A DNA stretch of 64,000 nt from Brachyspira intermedia PWS/A (GCF_000223215.1 NC_017243.1:744001-808000); one strand, 5' to 3'. Numbered from the stretch's first letter, positions 8,750 through 17,961 are shown. Notes: generated by a model not told the origin, from the letters alone. Translations and numbers: made by a program.

Positions 8750-9515
8750 AGAAACTAATTTAAAAGTTGTAAATATAAAAAAACATTATAAAGGAACTCC
8801 CGCCATAAATGGAGTATCATTTACAGTTAATAAAGGTGATATACTTTCTATTATAGGACCTTCAGGAGCTGGAAAAAGTTCTCTTTTAAGAAATATTATA
8901 CAGATAGAGCATCCTGATTATGGTGAGGTTTATATAGATAATGAAGTTCTATTTTGTAAGAGGGAAGGTGAGAAGGCACTTGATATAAGCCATGCCGATT
9001 TTATGAAAAGAAAAGAAAAAATAGGTATGATATTTCAGCATTTTAATTTATTTCCTCATAAAACAGCCTTAGAAAATATTATAGAAGCACCTGTTATAGT
9101 AAAGAAACAAAATAAAGATGAGGCCATAGAAGAAGCATTGAAACTTCTTGACAGTGTAGGGCTTAAACATAAAAAAGACAGCTATCCGAATGAATTATCC
9201 GGCGGACAGAAACAGAGAGTTGCCATTGCAAGAGCTTTGGCTATGAAGCCTGAAATACTTCTTTGCGATGAGCCTACTTCTGCATTGGATCCTGAACTTA
9301 TAGGAGAAGTTCTCACTGTATTAAAAGAGCTTGCTAAAGAAAAAATGACTATGATTGTTGTAAGCCATGAAATAAGTTTCGTACATGAATTATCTACAAA
9401 TATTGCTTTTATGGATGCTGGTAAAATTATTGCTATGGATACTTCTGATAATTTCTTTAATAATCAAAGCAATGAAAGAATTAAAGATTTTTTAAATAAA
9501 ATTTTCCATAAATGA
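8733..9515 (+). CDS. Polar amino-acid ABC transporter, ATP-binding subunit
   Basis: A 260-residue cytoplasmic ATPase that energises the permease encoded just upstream. Walker A is GPSGAGKSS, the Q-loop region is MIFQHFNLFPH, the signature is LSGGQKQR, Walker B is EILLCDEPTSALD, and the H-loop is VVSHE. The HFNLFPH sequence and overall size are typical of GlnQ/HisP-type subunits. The start at 8733 follows TGGAGA and overlaps the permease end by 17 bp, implying translational coupling. The frame could be read from 8700, but no SD is present there. Confidence 0.93.
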   Translation: MSSETKETNLKVVNIKKHYKGTPAINGVSFTVNKGDILSIIGPSGAGKSSLLRNIIQIEHPDYGEVYIDNEVLFCKREGEKALDISHADFMKRKEKIGMIFQHFNLFPHKTALENIIEAPVIVKKQNKDEAIEEALKLLDSVGLKHKKDSYPNELSGGQKQRVAIARALAMKPEILLCDEPTSALDPELIGEVLTVLKELAKEKMTMIVVSHEISFVHELSTNIAFMDAGKIIAMDTSDNFFNNQSNERIKDFLNKIFHK

Positions 9516-9567
9516 TTATTTTATCAAAGAAAGTTGAATAAATTGTAAATATATTTAAGTTTTTATA

Positions 9568-9595
9568 TTGACATTTTTGTAAATAGTATTATAGT
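9568..9595 (+). promoter_or_regulatory. Candidate promoter upstream of the binding-protein gene
   Basis: TTGACA (9568-9573), 16-bp spacer and TATAGT (9590-9595). It would give the binding-protein gene its own transcript with a leader of about 165 nt. Confidence 0.65.
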
Positions 9596-9630
9596 ATATA
9601 GTAATAAAAGTGTGTTAGGGAGTTCCTATT

Positions 9631-9705
9631 ATGAATAGTCTTTTTTTGAATTGTTTCTTTAATAATTCTTTTTCATTCCAACTTCATACCACCTTCGTAC
9701 ATTAA
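9631..9705 (+). CDS. Candidate 24-residue leader peptide
   Basis: A small open frame with an AGGGAG SD (9617-9622) eight bases before its ATG, located about 30 nt after the predicted transcription start and 63 bp before the binding-protein gene. The product MNSLFLNCFFNNSFSFQLHT... is rich in Phe (6 of 24) and Asn (5 of 24). Its 3' part uses ACC and TTC codons, less usual here. No clear terminator/antiterminator pair was seen downstream, so attenuation is speculative. It could also be a chance frame. Confidence 0.35.
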   Translation: MNSLFLNCFFNNSFSFQLHTTFVH

Positions 9706-9768
9706 TAAAAAAAATTCTAATAATTAATTTATCATATTATAAAAATCATAAAATTTAGGAGAAAAATT

Positions 9769-10605
9769 ATGAAACGTATATCAAGTATTTTATTATTTAT
9801 TATTTTTGCATTTATTGTAAGCTGCGGAGGCGGTGATAAAGCTGCTGCTGATAATACTGCAGAAAATAATACTGCTGCAGTAGAAGATAATTCATTGCAA
9901 AAAGTAAAAGATGCAGGAAAATTAGTATTGGGGTTAGATGATACTTTTGCACCAATGGGATTTAGAGATGAAAACGGTGAAGTGGTAGGTTTTGATATTG
10001 ATTTGGCAAAAGAAGTAGCAAACAGACTTGGTGTAGCATTAGAAATAAAACCAATAGAATGGTCTAGTTCAATATTAAGCCTTAATAAAGGTGATGTAGA
10101 TGTACTTTGGAATGGTGTTACTATCAATGAAGCTAGAAAACAACAAATTAATTTTTCAAAACCTTATCTTAATAACAAATTGGTAATAGTAAAAGCCATT
10201 GATGACAACACTATCAATTCTAAAGATGATTTATCAGGAAAAGTATTAGGCGTTCAGGTTGGAAGTAATGATGAAGCGTTAACTGCTGATCCTTCAAGTA
10301 AGAATGCTAAAGAGATTAGAAGATATGATGTTAATGTTAATGCATTCTTAGATTTACAGGCTAAAAGAATAGATGCTGTTGTTATAGATGAAGTTGCTGC
10401 TCAGTATTATATCTCTGAGAAAAAAGCACCTTTTGTTGTTGTAGATAACAGTCCTTTGACAGAAGAATTATATGGTATAGGATTTAGAAAATCAGACGCT
10501 AAACTTTTGGCGGAGGTTGATAAAATATTAGATGAGATGAGAGCTGATGGTACAGCTACTAAAATATCTGAAAAATGGTTTGCTAAAGACATAATGTTAA
10601 AGTAG
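9769..10605 (+). CDS. Amino-acid ABC transporter, substrate-binding lipoprotein
   Basis: A 278-residue family-3 solute-binding protein. A lipoprotein signal (FIVSCG, Cys at about residue 19) is followed by an Ala/Asn-rich linker and the SBP_bac_3 domain (LVLGLDDTFAPMGFRDENG, GFDIDLAKEVANRLG, WNGVTINEARKQQINFSKPY, VGSNDE). It would deliver amino acid to the permease/ATPase pair encoded upstream. A 253-bp gap with its own candidate promoter and leader peptide separates it from the ATPase, which would allow the binding protein to be made in excess. AGGAG SD; a strong terminator follows. Confidence 0.93.
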   Translation: MKRISSILLFIIFAFIVSCGGGDKAAADNTAENNTAAVEDNSLQKVKDAGKLVLGLDDTFAPMGFRDENGEVVGFDIDLAKEVANRLGVALEIKPIEWSSSILSLNKGDVDVLWNGVTINEARKQQINFSKPYLNNKLVIVKAIDDNTINSKDDLSGKVLGVQVGSNDEALTADPSSKNAKEIRRYDVNVNAFLDLQAKRIDAVVIDEVAAQYYISEKKAPFVVVDNSPLTEELYGIGFRKSDAKLLAEVDKILDEMRADGTATKISEKWFAKDIMLK

Positions 10606-10626
10606 TCATAAAATTCATATTGTACA

Positions 10627-10667
10627 AGTGCATATTATTAATTATTATAATAGTATGCACTTTTTTT
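10627..10667 (+). terminator. Rho-independent terminator after the binding-protein gene
   Basis: AGTGCATA (10627-10634) pairs with TATGCACT (10654-10661), and further A/T pairs extend the stem; a T7 run follows. Confidence 0.88.
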
Positions 10668-10758
10668 ATATTCTGTTATTAATAATTATTTGCTAAATAT
10701 AAATATTCAATATTTTTTAATCTATGTATTTCATTTTTTATATATGAAAAATCTCCTT

Positions 10759-11508
10759 CTATATATAATTTTTTAAGTTTTCTAAATAATAAAAATTATC
10801 AGCTGCTTTTATAGTATATTTACTGCTGAAATAAAATTCTTCAAGATTCTTTAACTTTCCTATATATTCATTAATATCCTCTAAATTATTATTTTTTAAA
10901 GATAGTATTTTTAATTTAGAAAGTTTTTCTATTATTTTAGGTATTTTATTTATATTGTTATTATTTAAATAAAGTTTTTCTAAATTTTGTAATTTAGAAA
11001 TTTCATTAGGTATATTTGCTATTTTATTATTAGATAAGTCCAATTTTTCTAAATTTGTTAGACTAAAAATTTCTTTTGGTATTTCATTTAAATAGTACCC
11101 TGAAATATTAATGCTTTTTAATTCTTTCAATTCATATATTTCTTTAGGAAAAGTTTTAAACATATTATTTGATATATCTATCTCTTCAAGATTTTGAAGC
11201 AATGATATTTTTTTAGGTAATTTTTTTAATTTATTGAAGCTGGCATCAATATATTTTAAATTTACTAAGGAGCATATACTATCTGGTATTTCTTCTATTT
11301 TATTATTGCATATATCCAAAATTTCAAGATTTGTTAATATATATATTTCTTTTGGAATATAAGTTAATTTTGAAGAGCTTAAATCTAATTTCTTAATATT
11401 TAATAGTTTTTTTCTGCTATAGTTACTATATTTATTTATATTATTGTTTTTAAAAAAATCATAAATATTATTCAGTTGATCTTCTATTTTTTTATCTATA
11501 TTTTCCAT
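10759..11508 (-). CDS. Leucine-rich-repeat protein
   Basis: A 249-residue protein built from about eight 23-residue leucine-rich repeats of the form L..LE.LDLSNNKI..IP..I..L, starting near residue 35, after a helical N-terminal segment. The P at the end of each repeat (IPKEI, IPDSI, LPKKI) marks the IPxx-type bacterial LRR class. No signal peptide or membrane segment is seen, so it should be cytoplasmic, presumably binding a protein partner. AAGGAGA SD. The gene stands between the ABC-transporter terminator and aroD and is probably separate from both. Confidence 0.85.
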   Translation of the reverse strand: MENIDKKIEDQLNNIYDFFKNNNINKYSNYSRKKLLNIKKLDLSSSKLTYIPKEIYILTNLEILDICNNKIEEIPDSICSLVNLKYIDASFNKLKKLPKKISLLQNLEEIDISNNMFKTFPKEIYELKELKSINISGYYLNEIPKEIFSLTNLEKLDLSNNKIANIPNEISKLQNLEKLYLNNNNINKIPKIIEKLSKLKILSLKNNNLEDINEYIGKLKNLEEFYFSSKYTIKAADNFYYLENLKNYI

Positions 11509-11583
11509 TTGTTATTCTCCTTTTATTTTATACTATAATAATAGGAGATAACTATGACAGATTTTGTCATTAAAAAAATAAAA

Positions 11584-12342
11584 TTAAATTTTTTCGTAAA
11601 TTGTATCTAATATATATTTTAATTTCATAGACTCTAATTGTCCCGGAGCAGATGAGCGTTTTGCAGATGCAAAAGTGAGTACAGAGCCGAATATTCTGCT
11701 TATAATTCCAATATTACCCATAGATATGGCTATTACAGGGAAATTTTTTATATCATTTGAAGCATCTAATAGAGTAATAACGTCTTTTTTATTTTTAGGC
11801 ATATAAGCAACTTTTGCTATATCGCATTTTAATTTTATCATTTTATTGATTCTTGATATTATTTCTTTTTTTGAAGGAGTTTTATTGAAGTCATGATTTG
11901 ATATTATAGTTTTTATATTGTTTGAAGATGCTGATTTAATTAATTTTTTTATATCATTTTCTTTTAATGTTAATAATTCTAAATCTATTGCCTCAAAGCA
12001 TTTGTTTTTTATAATATTATCATATAAGTTTATAATACTTTCATACGTATTATATTTAATGTTTCCGCCTTCTTTACTGCTTCTTAAAGTAAATAGTATT
12101 GGTTTACTGCTTAATTTTTTTATCTCTTTTGAAAATGATATTATATCATCAAAGTTATCATTATATTTTGCTATATCGTCTATAAAAAAATCGGCTCTCC
12201 ATTCTATAATATCAACAGGAAGTTTACTTATTTCTTTTATATATTTAATAATATCTTTTTCATTTTTCTCAACTACAGATATGCATATTTTTGGAATACC
12301 ATCGCCCAATTTTATATTTTTTATTTTTACTATATTTTCCAT
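11584..12342 (-). CDS. aroD: Type I 3-dehydroquinate dehydratase
   Basis: The third enzyme of the shikimate pathway, a Schiff-base-forming dehydratase. The 252-residue protein shows IIEWRADFF, FTLRSSKEGG, the catalytic His in SNHDFNKTPS, the Schiff-base Lys in CDIAKVAYMP, and the C-terminal ISMGNIGIISRIFGSVLTFA plus SAPGQ. All are diagnostic for AroD. A GAGGG SD precedes the ATG. It follows aroE on the same strand with a gap of 37 bp, so the two shikimate genes are probably one operon driven from the promoter at 13268-13295. Confidence 0.95.
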   Translation of the reverse strand: MENIVKIKNIKLGDGIPKICISVVEKNEKDIIKYIKEISKLPVDIIEWRADFFIDDIAKYNDNFDDIISFSKEIKKLSSKPILFTLRSSKEGGNIKYNTYESIINLYDNIIKNKCFEAIDLELLTLKENDIKKLIKSASSNNIKTIISNHDFNKTPSKKEIISRINKMIKLKCDIAKVAYMPKNKKDVITLLDASNDIKNFPVIAISMGNIGIISRIFGSVLTFASAKRSSAPGQLESMKLKYILDTIYEKI

Positions 12343-12379
12343 TTCTGCACCCTCACTCTATTAGATTGATTATATAATA

Positions 12380-13231
12380 CTATTTAAATATAATATTTTT
12401 TACATATTCTACAGGCATTTTTTTATTAGTCCAAAGTTCAAAAGCTAAAGCACCCTGATATAATAACATTCCCATTCCATTTATTATTTTGCATCCTTCT
12501 TTTTCTGCAATTTTTAATAATTTAGTTTTTGCAGGATGATATATACAGTCGCTTACTACAAGATCATTTCTAAAAAATGAAGTATCTTCTATAATAGAAA
12601 CATCTTCCTTCATACCTACACTTGTTGCATTTATCAATATATAACTATTATCTATTTTTGATTTTAATATATCTTTATTTTCTAAAGAATATAGAGTTAT
12701 ATTGCAATTAGTTTTTGAAGCAATATTATCTATAATTTTTTTCTGTTCATTCCAATTAGTATCTCTTTTAAATACATATATTTCTTTAACTCCATACAAT
12801 GCAGCCTGAGATATTATTGCTATAGAAGCTCCTCCAGTACCTAATATAGTGATATTTTTATCTTTTATAAATACTTGTTCTTCTTCTAATGATTTTATAA
12901 AACCTTCTCCGTCTGTGCTGTATCCTGTGAGTATTCCATTATCATTTACTATTGTATTTACACTTTGAGAAAGTTCTGCTGCTTCAGATATTTTGTCTAA
13001 ATATTTTATTACCTCTTTTTTATTAGGCATTGAAAGATTACCCCCCCTCATATTGAGAGTTTTTATAGAATTTACAGCTTCTTTTAAATTACTTTTATCA
13101 ACTTCAAAAGCTAAATATATATAATTAAGATTAAGTTTATTAAATGCTTCATTATGCATAATAGGTGATATGCTATGTTTTGAAGGAGATGCGAATAGTC
13201 CAGTTAATATAGTTTCAGCATTTATTTGCAT
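12380..13231 (-). CDS. aroE: Shikimate dehydrogenase (NADP)
   Basis: Reduces 3-dehydroshikimate to shikimate. The 283-residue protein has the substrate-binding SPSKHSISPIMHN, the catalytic Lys in NLSMPNKKEV, the NADP-binding GTGGASIAI, a VNATS-like INATSVGM and a C-terminal GMLLYQGALAFELW. The start was placed at 13231 (AAGG upstream). The frame stays open to 13447, but the added N-terminus is a hydrophobic, low-complexity stretch that overlaps the promoter at 13268-13295 and the divergent ridA start. It forms a likely operon with aroD. Confidence 0.93.
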   Translation of the reverse strand: MQINAETILTGLFASPSKHSISPIMHNEAFNKLNLNYIYLAFEVDKSNLKEAVNSIKTLNMRGGNLSMPNKKEVIKYLDKISEAAELSQSVNTIVNDNGILTGYSTDGEGFIKSLEEEQVFIKDKNITILGTGGASIAIISQAALYGVKEIYVFKRDTNWNEQKKIIDNIASKTNCNITLYSLENKDILKSKIDNSYILINATSVGMKEDVSIIEDTSFFRNDLVVSDCIYHPAKTKLLKIAEKEGCKIINGMGMLLYQGALAFELWTNKKMPVEYVKNIIFK

Positions 13232-13267
13232 ATTTGTAGCCTTATTATTTTTATAAGTATTATTATA

Positions 13268-13295
13268 CATAATAATATAATTTTTATTATTGTCA
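13268..13295 (-). promoter_or_regulatory. Sigma70-type promoter for aroE-aroD
   Basis: On the minus strand TTGACA (13295-13290), 16-bp spacer and TATTAT (13273-13268), giving a leader of about 30 nt to the ATG at 13231. Confidence 0.72.
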
Positions 13296-13342
13296 AATAT
13301 TAATATATATAATACAAATAAAAAAAATAGTATATAAATTAC

Positions 13343-13371
13343 TTGATATTTTGTCAAAAAATAATTATAAT
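13343..13371 (+). promoter_or_regulatory. Sigma70-type promoter for ridA
   Basis: TTGATA (13343-13348), 17-bp spacer and TATAAT (13366-13371), arranged divergently from the aroE promoter. Confidence 0.75.
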
Positions 13372-13430
13372 TAACATAATAAATAAAATGGAAAAAAATT
13401 AAAAAATATATATAAAAGGAGAATCGATAC

Positions 13431-13814
13431 ATGGATAAAAAAATCATTAAAACTCACAAAGCACCTCAAGCAATAGGACCTTATTCACAAGCAGTAAAAA
13501 GCGGAAATTTCATTTTTGCATCAGGTCAAATACCTTTGGATCCAGTAAGCGGAGAAATGGCTGAAAATGATATAAAAAAACAAACTGAAAGAGTTATGGA
13601 AAACATTAAAGGACTTTTAGAGTCAGAAAATTTAACTATGGCTAATATTATTAAAACTACTTGTTTCTTAACAGATATGGCTAATTTTGCAGCTTTTAAT
13701 GAAGTGTATGCAAATTATTTCCCAGAAAATCCGCCTGCAAGAAGCACTGTTGCTATAAAAGCTTTACCTAAAGATGCTTTAGTAGAAGTTGAAATAATTG
13801 CTGTTATAAGCTAA
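13431..13814 (+). CDS. ridA: RidA-family reactive imine/enamine deaminase
   Basis: A 127-residue cytoplasmic RidA/YjgF protein, which hydrolyses reactive 2-iminoacids released by PLP enzymes. Family motifs are visible along the whole length: PQAIGPYSQAVKSG, FASGQIPLDP, TTCFLTDMANFAAFNEVY, PARSTVAIKALPKDALVEVEIIA, which includes the Arg that binds the carboxylate and the late Glu. Length and ends are typical. AAAGGAGA SD. Divergently transcribed from aroE and followed by its own terminator. Confidence 0.95.
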   Translation: MDKKIIKTHKAPQAIGPYSQAVKSGNFIFASGQIPLDPVSGEMAENDIKKQTERVMENIKGLLESENLTMANIIKTTCFLTDMANFAAFNEVYANYFPENPPARSTVAIKALPKDALVEVEIIAVIS

Positions 13815-13826
13815 TTTTTTATTAAT

Positions 13827-13866
13827 AATAGCCATGAGTATGTATAATATTCATGGTTATTTTTTT
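13827..13866 (+). terminator. Rho-independent terminator after ridA
   Basis: AATAGCCATGA pairs with TTCATGGTTAT (including a G-U), followed by a T7 run. Confidence 0.85.
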
Positions 13867-13942
13867 ATAACTTTTCTTTAATTTATTATTCAAATATTTA
13901 ACTTATCTTTTTTATCAATATAAAAATCTTAAAGAGGAAATC

Positions 13943-14800
13943 ATGAGAAACTATATATCATATTTTATCAAAGGAATGGCTATAGGTATTGCAAATGCTA
14001 TACCAGGTGTATCCGGAGGTACTATAGCTTTTGTATTGGGTATATATGAAAAATTAACTTATTCTATATCTATTTTACCTAATGCATTAATAAAATTAAA
14101 ATGGGATGAAATTAAAGAAAGTTTAAAAGTTTTAATTCCTGTGGCATTGGGGGCTGCTATTTCTATAGTATTATTTTTAAAACTTATAAACTATACATTT
14201 ACTTATTATCCTATACCAACTAGAATATTTTTTGTAGGTTTAATATTAGGTTCTTTTCCATTTATTACTAAAACAGTAGAAGAATTTAATTTCAAAGTTT
14301 TTATAGCATTTTTTATAGGTGCTTTTATTATGGCGATATTTGTATACTTTGATATAAATAAGCCTGTAGGGGCAACTACTTATGCTGGAAATTTTTCACT
14401 TATTTACGGTATTAAATTATTTTTATGCGGTATAGCTGCTGCTGTTGCTATGGTAATACCTGGCATATCCGGTTCTTTGCTTTTACTTATATTGGGAGAA
14501 TATGAGAATATATCTTATTTTATATCTTCATTTGTAGATACTTTTAATTTCAGCCTTCTAATTCCTTTGATATTTTTAGGTTTAGGCGTTGTTATAGGAA
14601 TATTCGGAATATCAAAACTTGTAACTATATTACTTCAAAAATATAAATCTACTTTGTTTGGTTTTGTACTTGGTATTATAATAGTATCATTTTTAAGTTT
14701 ATGGCCTAATATGACAACTATGAGTCTTCCTATGTTAGCTTCTACAGTTATTTCTATGTGTGTGGGCTTCTTGGTTGCTATAGCTATGGAGAAAATATAA
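13943..14800 (+). CDS. DUF368 membrane protein (PopT-type polyprenyl-phosphate transporter)
   Basis: A 285-residue polytopic inner-membrane protein with about eight hydrophobic helices. It carries two copies of the family hallmark: GIANAIPGVSGGTIAFVLGIYE near the N-terminus and VAMVIPGISGSLLLLILGEYE in the second half, given as position (about residues 17-38 and 171-191) and motif, reflecting inverted internal symmetry. DUF368 proteins have been linked to recycling undecaprenyl phosphate across the membrane (PopT), which would serve peptidoglycan and polysaccharide synthesis. It has an AGAGG SD and its own terminator. Confidence 0.88.
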   Translation: MRNYISYFIKGMAIGIANAIPGVSGGTIAFVLGIYEKLTYSISILPNALIKLKWDEIKESLKVLIPVALGAAISIVLFLKLINYTFTYYPIPTRIFFVGLILGSFPFITKTVEEFNFKVFIAFFIGAFIMAIFVYFDINKPVGATTYAGNFSLIYGIKLFLCGIAAAVAMVIPGISGSLLLLILGEYENISYFISSFVDTFNFSLLIPLIFLGLGVVIGIFGISKLVTILLQKYKSTLFGFVLGIIIVSFLSLWPNMTTMSLPMLASTVISMCVGFLVAIAMEKI

Positions 14801-14844
14801 TTTAAGATATAATAAAAAAATATTATATTATTATAAATTTTTAT

Positions 14845-14876
14845 GAGCCGGAAAATTGATTTTTCGGCTTTTTTAT
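14845..14876 (+). terminator. Rho-independent terminator after the DUF368 gene
   Basis: GAGCCGGAAAA pairs with the TTTTCGGCTT region around a short loop, followed by a T-rich tail. Confidence 0.85.
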
Positions 14877-14986
14877 TTTTAAATCTCTTATTTATCATCA
14901 ATTATCATTCATTGTCATTAATTTTCTCCAATTAAATTTTATATATTTCATTTCCGAAAATTGAAAAAGCATTTAAGGACTATTAT

Positions 14987-15976
14987 ATGAACAGAAAAAG
15001 AAATAAAAAAAATGGTATTTATTTATTATTTGCATTTATAAGCATAATATTCTTTTATATATCAATAAATGTTTTATATACGCAAACACCTGCATATTAT
15101 GATGAAGATTTAATAAATAATCTGCCTAATGCTGAAAGGCTAGTGTCTAATATAAAAATTTCTACTTCAGAAACTAATAATAATATAGTATTGATAACTT
15201 GGGAAGGAATTACTGATAATAATTTAGTATATTATGTTTATAGAAGTAAAAGCCCTATAATAGGCAAGTCATCTTTTTCTAATTCTACAGTGGTTGATTA
15301 TGTAAAAGCGACTAATGATTCGAAATCATATATTATATCAGACAGTCCTATAATTACTTCTACATACTATTATGCTGTAGTTTCATATGTAAATGACTCT
15401 GTTTTTTATAATGCTAAAGAGAATATTGATACATCATCTTTGTCTTTTAATGGAATAGCAGAAAATAATACATTGAATAATAATTTGAAATATAATACAA
15501 ATATAAATAACAACATTATTACTAACACTATAACAGTTACTAATAATGTTATATTTACAAATAATATTTTATTAACAAACACTGTTACTCTTACTAATAC
15601 TGTAACATTAACAAATAATATTACAGTAACAAACAATGTTACTAGTTCTGTTCCATCGTCATCATCATCAAGCAAAGGAAGTGTTAATAATGTTTCTAAA
15701 ACTCAACAAAATGAGTATAGCAGATATAAAACTCAATATGACAGAGCATTGGCACAGTTTAAACTAAAAAATTATTCTCAGGCAGCTTCTATATTAGAGC
15801 CTATATCGAGAAAAAATATAAATAGAAATTTATATTATGATATTAATCTTCTTCTTGGAAAGAGTTATAAGTATTTAGGCAGAAAGAAAAATTCATTAGA
15901 TGTTTTTAATCGTATAAAATCTTATAACAGTCAGGAAGTTAATTTTTGGATAAATCAAGTTTTAAGTGATTTATAA
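14987..15976 (+). CDS. Membrane-anchored or secreted protein with Thr/Asn-rich linker and C-terminal TPR-like domain
   Basis: A 329-residue protein not matched to a named family. An N-terminal hydrophobic segment (residues 11-33) would act as a signal or anchor. A beta-rich region with ITWEG and YYYAVVSYVN resembles a fibronectin-III fold (about residues 50-140). It is followed by a low-complexity stretch of repeated TNNV/TNTVTLTN units and a Ser run (about 165-235), then a TPR-like helical end (YDRALAQFKLKNYSQAASIL, LLLGKSYKYLG). The next gene, 15 bp downstream, is also a TPR protein, so the two may act together in the cell envelope. AAGGA SD. Confidence 0.6.
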   Translation: MNRKRNKKNGIYLLFAFISIIFFYISINVLYTQTPAYYDEDLINNLPNAERLVSNIKISTSETNNNIVLITWEGITDNNLVYYVYRSKSPIIGKSSFSNSTVVDYVKATNDSKSYIISDSPIITSTYYYAVVSYVNDSVFYNAKENIDTSSLSFNGIAENNTLNNNLKYNTNINNNIITNTITVTNNVIFTNNILLTNTVTLTNTVTLTNNITVTNNVTSSVPSSSSSSKGSVNNVSKTQQNEYSRYKTQYDRALAQFKLKNYSQAASILEPISRKNINRNLYYDINLLLGKSYKYLGRKKNSLDVFNRIKSYNSQEVNFWINQVLSDL

Positions 15977-15991
15977 TTGGAGTATTGATTT

Positions 15992-17032
15992 ATGAAAACT
16001 TATGCAGCAGTTTTGGCATCTGTTATAACTATAGTAGCAATATTGGGCGGTGTGTTCATTACAAAAATATCGGCTTTATCATCTCCTGAAAGGTATTTCC
16101 AAAAGGGTAAAAGAAGCTATGAGATAGAAAATTATCAGGAAGCTATTAATAATTTAAATGAATATTTATCAATAGATAGCAAATCCAGACCTGTAAATAA
16201 TATAGCTGAAGCATATTTTATGGTTGCAGATTCTTTAAAAAGATTAAAAAAATATTCTCTAGCAAAAGAAAGACTTACAAGTATAATTAATAATCCGGAT
16301 TTTGCTCAATATTCTGTAAATGCCATTTTAGCTTATGCAGATATATCAAGATTAGAAAATCAGGCTGATCCTTATATAATATCAAAACTGCAAGAATATT
16401 TAAAAGTATCAGATTCAAATTTAGCTTCAAAAATAAATGTACAATATGGATATCAATTATTCCTTCAAAAGAAATACGGTGAAGCATTAAGCTATTTTCT
16501 AAGAAATGATGGAGAATTGGCTGTGCTTGGAAGAGCAAGAGTTTATTTCAATATGAATGAATATGACAGAGCATTTGAAACTTATGAGGATTTTCTTAAA
16601 TATAATAAAACAAGCATATATTATGATGAAGTTGTAAGAACTTATTTGATACAGGTTCCTGCTATGGCACATAAAACATTTGTGGAAGGTAATTATATAA
16701 AATCAAGAATGTATTATACAAAAATAGCAGAATTATTTCCTAGAACTGAATATGCTGAAGATGCTTTATTTAGAATAGCACAATCATATTATAATGAAAA
16801 AAATTATAATAAGGCATTGGATTATTATAACAGAGTAAGACTTAATAATGTTTATACACTAGATGCTGAGGCTTTGCTTTATATAGGTTTATCTTATTTC
16901 AAAGTAGGAAGATATTCTGATTCTTATAAAGTTTTAGATACTTTTATATCAGAATATCCTGCTAATCCTAATGTTTCAAGAGCAAGAGAATATATGCAGG
17001 CTTTACAGGAAACTTTACTTGCTATTAATTAA
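15992..17032 (+). CDS. TPR-repeat protein, BamD/YbgF-like outer-envelope type
   Basis: A 346-residue protein with an N-terminal hydrophobic segment (residues 4-25) and then TPR units through to the end. Clear ones are YFQKGKRSYEIENYQEAINN, DALFRIAQSYYNEKNYNKAL and ALLYIGLSYFKVGRYSDSY, the last ending with the IxEYPxNPNVxRAREY pattern common in BamD- and YbgF/CpoB-like proteins. It probably lies in the periplasm, anchored to the membrane, and binds protein partners. It forms an operon with the upstream TPR/FN3-like gene (15-bp gap). No BamD lipobox is present, so BamD itself is unlikely. Confidence 0.75.
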   Translation: MKTYAAVLASVITIVAILGGVFITKISALSSPERYFQKGKRSYEIENYQEAINNLNEYLSIDSKSRPVNNIAEAYFMVADSLKRLKKYSLAKERLTSIINNPDFAQYSVNAILAYADISRLENQADPYIISKLQEYLKVSDSNLASKINVQYGYQLFLQKKYGEALSYFLRNDGELAVLGRARVYFNMNEYDRAFETYEDFLKYNKTSIYYDEVVRTYLIQVPAMAHKTFVEGNYIKSRMYYTKIAELFPRTEYAEDALFRIAQSYYNEKNYNKALDYYNRVRLNNVYTLDAEALLYIGLSYFKVGRYSDSYKVLDTFISEYPANPNVSRAREYMQALQETLLAIN

Positions 17033-17188
17033 AAATATTATTTTTAATTAAATATAAATATTAATAATCAAGTTTATCATTTTTATAATTGTTGAAGTAA
17101 TAAAAGATCACTATAACTTTAAAGAGTTTATATAAATTTATTTTGTGATTATAAGCGATGATGAACAACAAAAATAAATAATTTTAAT

Positions 17189-17943
17189 CTATTTCATTGA
17201 TAGAGTAGCCCAAAATGTAGGTATATTATATTCATGAAGTATGCCGTATCCGTTTGTATCTTCATATATATCAATAAGTTTGAATCCTGCTTTCAATTGT
17301 CCTCTTACTTGTTCTTCTATTGTATGTGAAAATTGTACTCCGTCATTATTTTTTACAGCATTTTCTAATAGTTTGTTATCTTTCAAAGGATTAAAAGGAA
17401 GCTTATATTTTATTTCTTTTCCATTTTCTGAAGTTTCATCGAATATAAAATTTATTCCATTATCTAGACCTGACATAATTATTCCACCTCTTTTTAAAAC
17501 TCTGAAAGATTCTCTCCACACATGCATAACATCTTCTATATAACAATTTGATACTGGGTGAAAAATTATATCAAAACTTTCATTATCAAATGGAAATGTT
17601 TTTGACATATCAGCTTTTACTAGATTTATATTGTAATTTTCTCTTTTTGATACTAGTAAATCGCTGTCTATTTGTTTTTGAGAATAATCCATCAAAGTAC
17701 ATATTGAACCAAGTGCTGCAAAAATAGGCATTTGCTGTCCTCCTCCAGAAGCAAGCCCTAAAACTTTTTATCTCTTAAATCAGGATACCATTCTTTAGGT
17801 ACATATTTTGTAGGAGTAAGAAGCATATTCCATTTGCCATTTTTTGCATCTAAGAAAGTTTCATGAGTGATAGGTTTTCCCCATTCCCAGCCTTACTCTA
17901 TCCATTTATCTATTGTTTTAGAATTGATATCTGTATAATACAT
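17189..17943 (-). pseudogene. Class I SAM-dependent methyltransferase, disrupted
   Basis: The intact downstream part (17189-17731) encodes a type-11 methyltransferase end: DYSQKQIDSD, KADMSKTFPFDNESFDIIFH, a post-motif WRESFRVLKRGG and a C-terminal GYGILHEYNIPTFWATLSM. The missing N-terminus is encoded upstream from ATG 17943: MYYTDINSKTIDKWIE, then TAA at 17893-17895 where a Glu codon would fit, then GWEWGKPITHETFLD onward, and finally a frameshift at a five-A run (minus strand, 17765-17769) just before the SAM-binding LASGGGQQM. One more A restores VLGLASGGGQQ. Two independent lesions make a true pseudogene likely. Confidence 0.85.
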
Positions 17944-17961
17944 TTATATCCGTATTTTTTA

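Noticed and set aside
9602-9768. T-box or lysine-type riboswitch before the binding-protein gene
   Set aside because: No T-box sequence, specifier hairpin or terminator pair could be found.
13232-13447. N-terminal extension of aroE
   Set aside because: Hydrophobic low-complexity product that overlaps the aroE promoter and the ridA start; AroE needs no such extension.
15406-15675. Minus-strand frame opposite the Thr/Asn-rich gene
   Set aside because: It is the antisense of low-complexity repeats and has no SD.
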